Assembly (NCBI GenBank): GCA_019802505.1
Contig: JAFMOC010000090.1
Span: 230,001 to 294,000 of the forward strand
Source of the DNA: Corydoras sp. C115
Taxonomy: Eukaryota; Chordata; Actinopteri; Siluriformes; Callichthyidae
Reading direction: 5' to 3'
Length of the DNA stretch: 64,000 nucleotides
A program made the position numbers and the translations under genes. Positions 58,556 to 64,000 of the stretch are shown here, one piece after another (within the stretch, counting starts at the first letter, position 1; every line of letters starts with the position of its first letter). The notes under the pieces were generated by a model that was given only the letters and a program-made list of their open reading frames with translations, was not told where the DNA came from and searched no databases.

Positions 58556-58700
58556 GGGAGTCTGCAGCCGGGAGATCGCGTGAGAGTGAGGCCGGGGCCT
58601 GCGAAGCGGCACCTTATAAAGCGCGTGGGAGGGGTTGGTGGGCGGGTCCACGGCTCCTTTTGATCTTCTGACGGCGGCCTCTTTGATCTACCCCAACAGA
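58556..58700. promoter_or_regulatory. GC-rich promoter-like island with TATA box, GC box and two TCF/LEF sites
   Basis: A short GC-rich island in otherwise AT-rich DNA, about 5.5 kb upstream of the lef1 ATG. It contains CCTTATAAAG (58612-58621), readable as TATAAAG on plus or TTTATAAGG on minus; a GC box GGGCGGG (58640-58646); CCTTTTGATCT (58656-58666, AGATCAAAAGG on minus); and CTTTGATCT (58681-58689, AGATCAAAG on minus). Read on minus, the order is two TCF/LEF sites, GC box, TATA, pointing toward lef1. It could be a distal promoter, a Wnt-responsive enhancer, or the start of a divergent noncoding transcript. Confidence 0.4.
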
Positions 58701-58703
58701 CGC

Positions 58704-58713
58704 ACACACACAT

Positions 58714-58754
<41 letters not shown>
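58704..58754. repeat. (AC)n microsatellite
   Basis: Imperfect then pure AC, directly beside the promoter-like island. Confidence 0.95.
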
Positions 58755-58755
<1 letters not shown>

Positions 58756-58872
58756 GCCCACCCCCACGGTTCCTCTGCGCGCTCACGCGCCTGCGCCTTT
58801 GTATGACTAAATTTGGTAATGCGCGTGGAGGCGCGCCAACTCTTCCACGTGCGCGGTTCCATCTCAGCTGAG

Positions 58873-59002
58873 ACGTGTGTGTGTGTGTTTGTGTGCGCGT
58901 ATGTTTGTGTGTGTTTGTGTGCGTGTGTTTGTGTGTGCGTGCGCTTGCGTGTGTGTGTGTGTGCGTTTGAGTGTGTGTGCGTGTGTGTGCGTGCGTGTGT
59001 TC

Positions 59003-59034
<32 letters not shown>

Positions 59035-59203
59035 CTGTGTGTATATGTGTGTGTGCGTGTGTTTGTGTGTGTTTGTGTGTATATGTGTGTGTGTGTGCGT
59101 GTGTTTGTGTGTGTTTGTGTGCGTGTGTTTGTGTGTGCGTGAGTGTGTGTGCGTCTGTATGTGTGTGTGTTTGTTTGTATATGTGTGTGTGTTTGTGTGT
59201 ATA

Positions 59204-59234
<31 letters not shown>

Positions 59235-59357
59235 GCGTGTGTGTGTGTTTGAGTGTGTGTGCGTGTGTTTTTGTGTGTGTGTGCGCGCGTGTGTTTATGT
59301 GTGTGTGTGTGCGTGTTTGTGTGTTTATGTGTGTGTTTGTGTGTATGTGTGTGTGTT

Positions 59358-59390
<33 letters not shown>

Positions 59391-59516
59391 ATGTTTGTGT
59401 GTATATGTGTGTGCGTGTGTATATGTGTGTGTGCGTGTGTTTGTGTGTATATGTGTGTGCGTGTGTGTGTTTGTGTGCGTGCGTGTGTGTGTGTGTGTGT
59501 GTGTGTTACTTATGTA
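58873..59516. repeat. about 640-bp imperfect (GT)n array
   Basis: GT dinucleotides interrupted by regular words such as GTGTTTGTGTGT, GTATATGTGTGT and GTGCGTGTGT. The interruptions recur in blocks, giving long open frames in several registers with alternating Cys/Val. It should be able to form Z-DNA. Confidence 0.95.
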
Positions 59517-59611
59517 TGTGTGTGTGCTTGGAGCTATGCGCGTGCGTTAGTGTGTGTGTGGGGGGGTGCATGCATCATTCCCGACGCAAATAATTAATTA
59601 GTCCGTTTTTT

Positions 59612-59856
59612 GGGGTGGGGTGGGGTGGGGTGGGGAGGGAGGGCAGGGGGGAGGGGTGGGGTGGGGAGGGGGGGGGAGGGGTGGGGTGGGGTGGGGGGGA
59701 GGGAGGACAGGGGGGAGGGGTGGGGTGGGGAGGGGAGGGAGGGCAGGGGGGAGGGGTGGGGTGGGGAGGGGGGGGAGGGGGGGGGGGGGGGGTGGGGAGG
59801 GAGGGCAGGGGGGAGGGGTGGGGTGGGGAGGGAGGGCAGGGGGGGGGGAGGGGGGT
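59612..59856. repeat. G-rich minisatellite with G-quadruplex potential
   Basis: Built of GGGGT and GGGGA words. The marker G/A-G/A-CAGGGGGG recurs at about 59641, 59705, 59741, 59803 and 59833, giving units near 30-36 and 62-64 bases. Many consecutive runs of four or more G on the plus strand. Confidence 0.93.
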
Positions 59857-60233
59857 GTCTCGAACTGAATGGTGTTCTATGTAAAGTCCCTGCGATGCAT
59901 GTCAACAAACCTCACCCTGTGTGTGCCTGTCTGCGCGCATGTCTGTATTTGGGAGGGGGGTCCTCTTCCGGGTAAGGGGGGGGGAGATCAAAGGCTTTGG
60001 ATTTGGATCCGAGTGTGGATGTGGATTCAAAAGCGCCGCTACTGGCCGCATTCCAGAGGGGAAGGGTGGGGGGGTGAGGGTGATGGTGGGGGTGAGGGGG
60101 GAACCCCACACGCATGCAAACACATGCACACATGTTGGTTTTGGTCTCTGTGAGCGTCTCTCCTTCAGTTCTCTTGTGCAGGGGCAGAAATCTAGCCTTT
60201 TCCTGCGCACTGTATGATAAAGGTTCTAACTTC

Positions 60234-60524
60234 TAACAGGGGAGAACGTCTCGGGCGCTGGGCAGATACACCCAGGACAGGGCGCCAATCTATCGCTGGA
60301 AACACACTCACTCACTCACACACACAAAAACACTCTTTATGGGGCAATTTTGGAGAATTCAATTGACTTGATCCATGTTTTTGGACTGTGGGAGGAAACC
60401 GGAGAACCCGGAGGAAACCCACGCGGACACGGGGAGAACATGGAAACTCCTCCCAGATTAGGATTCGAACCTGGAATCCCAAGCACTGAGAGGCGAACGT
60501 GCTAACACTAAGCCACTGTGCCGC
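60234..60524 (-). mobile_element. V-SINE-like SINE, tail-truncated copy
   Basis: Starts within the tail half (aggggagaacgtctcgggcg) and runs to the reversed tRNA-like head gccactgtgccgcc. Confidence 0.8.
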
Positions 60525-60537
60525 CTGATTGTATAAT

Positions 60538-60962
60538 TCATTCATTATCTCCCGCTTTATCCTCTATAAGGGTCGCGGGTGGGAGGGGGGGTTCCCCATG
60601 CCCATCCAGGGGAGAACGTTTCGGGCGCTGGGCAGATAGACCCAGGACAGGGCGCCAATCCATCGCTGGGCACACACTCACTCACACAGACACACTCTAT
60701 ATGGGGCAATTTGGAGAACTCAATTGACTTGATCCATGTTTTTGGACGGTGGGGTTCCCCATGCCCATCCAGGGGAGAACGTTTCGGGTGCTGGGCAGAT
60801 ACACCCAGGACAGGGCGCCAATCCATCGCTGGACACACACTCACTCACACAAACACACTGTATATGGGTCAATTTGGAGAACTCAATTGACTTGATCCAT
60901 GTTTTTGGACTGTGGTAGTAAACCGGAGAACCCGGAGGAAACCTACGTGGACACGGGGAGAA
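60538..60962 (-). mobile_element. dimeric, head-less V-SINE-like insertion with 13-bp target-site duplication
   Basis: Flanked by CTGATTGTATAAT at 60525-60537 and 60963-60975. Inside are two successive partial copies: 60538-60746 breaks off at gtttttggac and restarts with ggtggggttccccatgccc. The second copy ends at gacacggggagaa with no tRNA-like head. Confidence 0.85.
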
Positions 60963-60975
60963 CTGATTGTATAAT

Positions 60976-61320
60976 ATCTGCTGTATTTATTGTAGTGTTC
61001 ACAGTTTGTTGTGGGTTTGCCCTTCTTGTTGTCTTTACTGCAGTGTGTTCTGTGGTCCTGGAGGAGTGTAATTTGGTCCCATTGTGTATTTGTACTGAGC
61101 TGAAATGACAATAAAAACCTTGATTAATATGATACAGATACTTAATTTTTGCTTAAAGTACTTACAAAGGAATTCTTTCTTCTTAAAAATTTCAATTTCA
61201 ATCATAACTTTAAAAGAACAGGGTAATCGGGGTCCGTGACCCATCATTTCGTTCTTGTCTCATGTAACGCTTGTGATATTAATGATAATAAAATTTTCTT
61301 GAATCTTGAATCTTGAATTT
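60976..61320. mobile_element. possible LINE 3' tails
   Basis: 60976-61125 ends gctgaaatgacaataaaaac, and 61190-61318 ends aataaaattttc followed by TTGAATC repeats. Both look like poly(A)-signal-bearing retrotransposon tails, but no coding part is visible, so the class is not assigned. Confidence 0.35.
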
Positions 61321-61505
61321 GTCCTCCACATTGAATCCATCCCTGCAGTGAAACACACACATACACACACTGCAATGGGCAGCCCTGCTAAAGAAGAGCA
61401 ATTGGGGTTAGGTGTTCTGCCCAAAGGGGCTTCAGCTTTAGTACTTGGGTAATGGGACTGGGAATCAAACCGGGGACCTTCAGGTCGCAAGGCTGGTTAC
61501 CTTAG
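61321..61505 (-). mobile_element. third tRNA-headed SINE family
   Basis: Reversed, it shows a tRNA-like B box (CGGTTTGATTCCC, 61462-61474) and a body with ggggttaggtgttctgccca and gggcagccctgc. It matches the fragment at 15101-15183. Confidence 0.6.
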
Positions 61506-61524
61506 ACATAAGCTCACAAATTCC

Positions 61525-61548
61525 TCTGTGTGTGTGTGTGTGTGTGTG
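61525..61548. repeat. (GT)n microsatellite
   Basis: Short pure GT run. Confidence 0.9.
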
Positions 61549-61571
61549 TAAGCACAGTAGGCCAAATAGAT

Positions 61572-61780
61572 CACATGTTTTTGGACTCACACAATCCAAA
61601 AAACATGGATTCAAGGTGCTCTAAATTGCCCCTATTTAGTCTCTGTGTGTATGTGTGTTAGATTTGCACCCTGTCATGGGTGTATCTGCCCAGCGCCCAA
61701 AACGTTCTCCTCTGGATGGGCATGGGGAACCCCCCCCCCCAACTCTAATAGAGACTTAGGCAGAAGATAATGAAGGAATG
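61572..61780 (+). mobile_element. V-SINE-like SINE, head-truncated copy
   Basis: Plus strand: aatccaaaaaacatggattc, ctctaaattgcccctattta, gcgcccaaaacgttctcctc, ending ggcagaagataatgaagg. Confidence 0.7.
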
Positions 61781-61784
61781 ATCT

Positions 61785-62578
61785 ATGGTGGCACATCCCA
61801 GCACTTACTAGACAAAAGTAGTTTGCGCACCTCAAACTCAACAATTGGCCTGAATTCCAGGAGAAAAAGCATTCAGACGTAGGAAGAACATGCAAATCGA
61901 CATAGGACAGACCCTGCACCTCTGCGCACTTTCAGCCAATCCATAGAGTGTTTATTTTGAGGAACGTGGAGAAAAACGTCCCGACGAACTGGGCGATCGC
62001 TTCCATCGCCACCCATATCAGCCTTCAACAGAAACAGTCCACATTAAGAGGCAGAGTTAAGGAAGGAGGGTGGGGGGGGGGGGGGTGGTACAGAAGGAAA
62101 GGGAGAAATATCCCAAAAAAGAGAGCATTTGCATTTCCTGTCTTAATGAGTTCGCAGGAGTGACCCTTCTGGATGCAACATGAAAAGGAAACCTTCCTGC
62201 TGTGCTCTGACCTGAATTCGGCTGTCTCTCACATGCACTTACTGCATATTAAATGTTATATAACCTTGGAGAAGCTGCGATATATCTGTAACGCGGCACA
62301 ATTCAGCCACTCGCTCGGAAAGCAAAGACCGTTGTAGGAATGTGTGGGCACATGGGCCGTGGACTTCGGAACCTGGAACCTCGGTTCACCCTCGTTCTTC
62401 TTCACGGGGTCTGGAATCATTAGTGTTGTGTCGTTAACAGGACATAAGTTGATGGTGCAGTGGAGGAACCTCAAAGAGCCCTTATTGCCATCGTCTTATG
62501 GTTCTCTCCTCCCCTCTGGTTAGTCAGTGATGTCAGAGTCTCATGGACAGAACAGCGATTTATTGCTGGGCACACACA
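61785..62578. other. intergenic, no recognised feature
   Basis: Mixed composition with a G run near 62075. No gene, RNA or repeat family identified. Confidence 0.6.
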
Positions 62579-63140
62579 TTACATTTACATTTGGTCATAG
62601 GGCGGCACGGTGGCTTAGTGGTCAGCACGTTCCCCTCTCAGCGCTAGGGATTCCCGGTTCGAATCCCCATCTGAGTGGAGTTTCCATGTTCTCCCCGTGT
62701 CCGTGTGGGTTTCCTCCGGGTTCTCCGGTTTCCTCCCACAGTCCAAAAACATGGATCAAGTTAATTGAGTTCTCTAAATTGCCCCATATAGAGTGTGTTT
62801 GAGTGTGTACCCAGCGATGGATCGGCGCCCTTTCCTGGGTGTATCTGCCCAGCGCCCGAGACGTTCTCCCCTGGATGGGCATGGGGAACCCCACCGCAAC
62901 CCTAATAGAGGATAAAGCGGGAGATAATGAAAAAAAAACATTTGGTCATTTAGCAGATGCTTTTATCCAAAGCGACTTACAAGGTGAGCACAGGGTTAAT
63001 CACAACATCCCTGGAGCAATGAGGGTTAAGAGTCTTGCTCAAGGACCCACATTGGGAACTTCAGTGGACCTGGGATTTGAACCCCAACCTTCAGATTGCT
63101 GGTCCAATGCCCTAACCACTGAGCTACCTTGCCCTCATGT
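62579..63140 (-). mobile_element. tRNA-SINE (tail-sharing family) interrupted by a V-SINE
   Basis: Parts 62579-62598 and 62938-63140 form one element. In reverse it has a tRNA-like head (GGTAGCTCAGTGGTTAGGGC, B box GGTTCAAATCCCAGG), a body, and a tail (agtcgctttggataaaagca, tctgctaaatgaccaaatg). It is split by the SINE at 62599-62937. Confidence 0.85.
62599..62937 (+). mobile_element. V-SINE-like SINE nested in the tRNA-SINE, 12-bp target-site duplication
   Basis: Flanked by ACATTTGGTCAT at 62587-62598 and 62938-62949. Complete, near-consensus copy with head GGCGGCACGGTGGCTTAGTG, B box GGTTCGAATCCCC and a short A-rich tail. Confidence 0.93.
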
Positions 63141-63221
63141 TCAAATAATCAGTTCTGTGTTTGTTAAGATAAAAATGGATTACAGTGGAGGCAGTGAGCT
63201 ACCATGCCCACACACTCACTC

Positions 63222-63382
63222 ACCCCCCACCCTAATATAGGATCAAGCGGAAGATGGACTGTGGGAAGAAACCGGAGAACCCGGAGGAAACCCACGCAGA
63301 CACGGGCAGAACATGGAAACTCCACCCAGATGGGGATTGGAACCGGGAATCCCTAGAGCTGAGAGGCGAACGTGCCGCCCAC
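63222..63382 (-). mobile_element. V-SINE-like SINE with large internal deletion
   Basis: The tail (accctaatataggatcaagc) joins straight to the core (gactgtgggaagaaaccgg) and continues to cgaacgtgccgcc. The middle third is missing. Confidence 0.75.
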
Positions 63383-64000
63383 AATGAGATTCACCACACA
63401 GCGAAAGGTTTTTCCATTTGCTGCTTTGTTTCCAACCTGCGAGTCAGGAACTTAAGCATTAAATGCTCCTGAAATCTTCCTCCACATCCTCTGGTTCTGA
63501 GCTTCCACCTGCTGCGGCTGCCCTTCACACCTCCCCTGAATCGCAAATTACAGCCCTGCGACCGGCGCATGAACGACAGGAAACAAACAGTACATTAAGA
63601 TGAAAAGAGCATGCAATTAAAGCTGGATGGGGCGAGTCGGGCCATTCATCATCGCCTTGAAAAGAGACAGTGCAGGGGAATCAAACACGAGGGGAGGTCC
63701 AGGCTGAGAGATGGTTTAGCCCGGTGTTGGATTGGTGGAGATTCAGGTGAGACTACGAGGGCGTGTGTGAAGTGTCTTGGGGGGACAGTTAGGGTGGTGC
63801 AGCGCCTCCCGCTCACCCTGTGATCTGCTGATTTACTGCAGCGCCGGCAGCACGGGCAGACACGCTGTTATTAAAATCAAATCAGACGGTTTTGACGGAA
63901 GGGGAATTCGCTATCGACGTTTGGAAGCGGGTTGATTTGTGAGCGTGAGGTGCCGAGTAAAGTCCCTTCTTAGTTGAAGGAACACCTGTAGTGTTTGTCA
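63383..64000. other. intergenic, no recognised feature
   Basis: Moderately GC-rich, repeat-free sequence to the window edge. Short open frames exist, but no family resemblance or splice structure supports a gene. Confidence 0.6.

Noticed and set aside
58877..59593. 238-residue Cys/Val-rich open frame
   Set aside because: It is the translation of an imperfect GT repeat, open in several registers and without start context, splice sites or domain.
59610..59975. Gly/Arg/Trp-rich open frames in all plus frames
   Set aside because: Produced by the GGGGT/GGGGA minisatellite; pure composition effect.

Overview
This is a vertebrate nuclear genome window, almost certainly from a teleost fish. The protein it encodes is close to zebrafish Lef1, coding sequence is sparse, introns are large, and fish-type SINEs and TA-flanked palindromic DNA elements are abundant. 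The species cannot be fixed from the sequence.

One protein-coding gene can be supported: lef1 (lymphoid enhancer-binding factor 1, the HMG-box transcription factor of canonical Wnt signalling), on the minus strand. I rebuilt the complete coding region from ten exons, from the ATG at 53113 to the TGA at 9263-9261. All introns are GT-AG, reading phases agree at every junction, and the predicted protein is 364 residues. An eleventh, untranslated exon (1433 to about 65) carries the 3' UTR and a polyadenylation signal at 89-84. Intron 3 (48137-18662) is about 29.5 kb and holds most of the window. The last intron (9254-1434) interrupts the 3' UTR.

Layout: 1-1433 terminal exon; 1434-18534 the closely spaced 3' exons (HMG box, basic tail, C-terminus) with SINEs and palindromic elements between them; 18662-48137 giant intron 3; 48138-53113 the N-terminal exons (beta-catenin-binding domain); 53114-53760 CpG-rich 5' UTR and promoter; 53761-64000 upstream intergenic DNA with AT-rich sequence, a GC-rich promoter-like island near 58.6 kb, a GT/G-rich satellite-like block of about 1 kb (58873-59856) and more SINEs. 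No second protein-coding gene, tRNA, rRNA or CRISPR array was found.

Most repeats fall into a few families: a V-SINE/DANA-like tRNA-headed SINE, many copies with visible target-site duplications; a second tRNA-headed SINE whose tail is shared with a LINE 3' end; a third SINE; and a palindromic MITE with Tc1/mariner-like ends. The most interesting observation is that the start of the terminal, normally untranslated lef1 exon still reads as a degenerate copy of the alternative TCF 'E-tail' exon (second half of the C-clamp plus the DGSLLD motif). Others are direct repeats flanking exon 3, a candidate Wnt-responsive promoter or enhancer about 5.5 kb upstream, and nested or dimeric SINE insertions.
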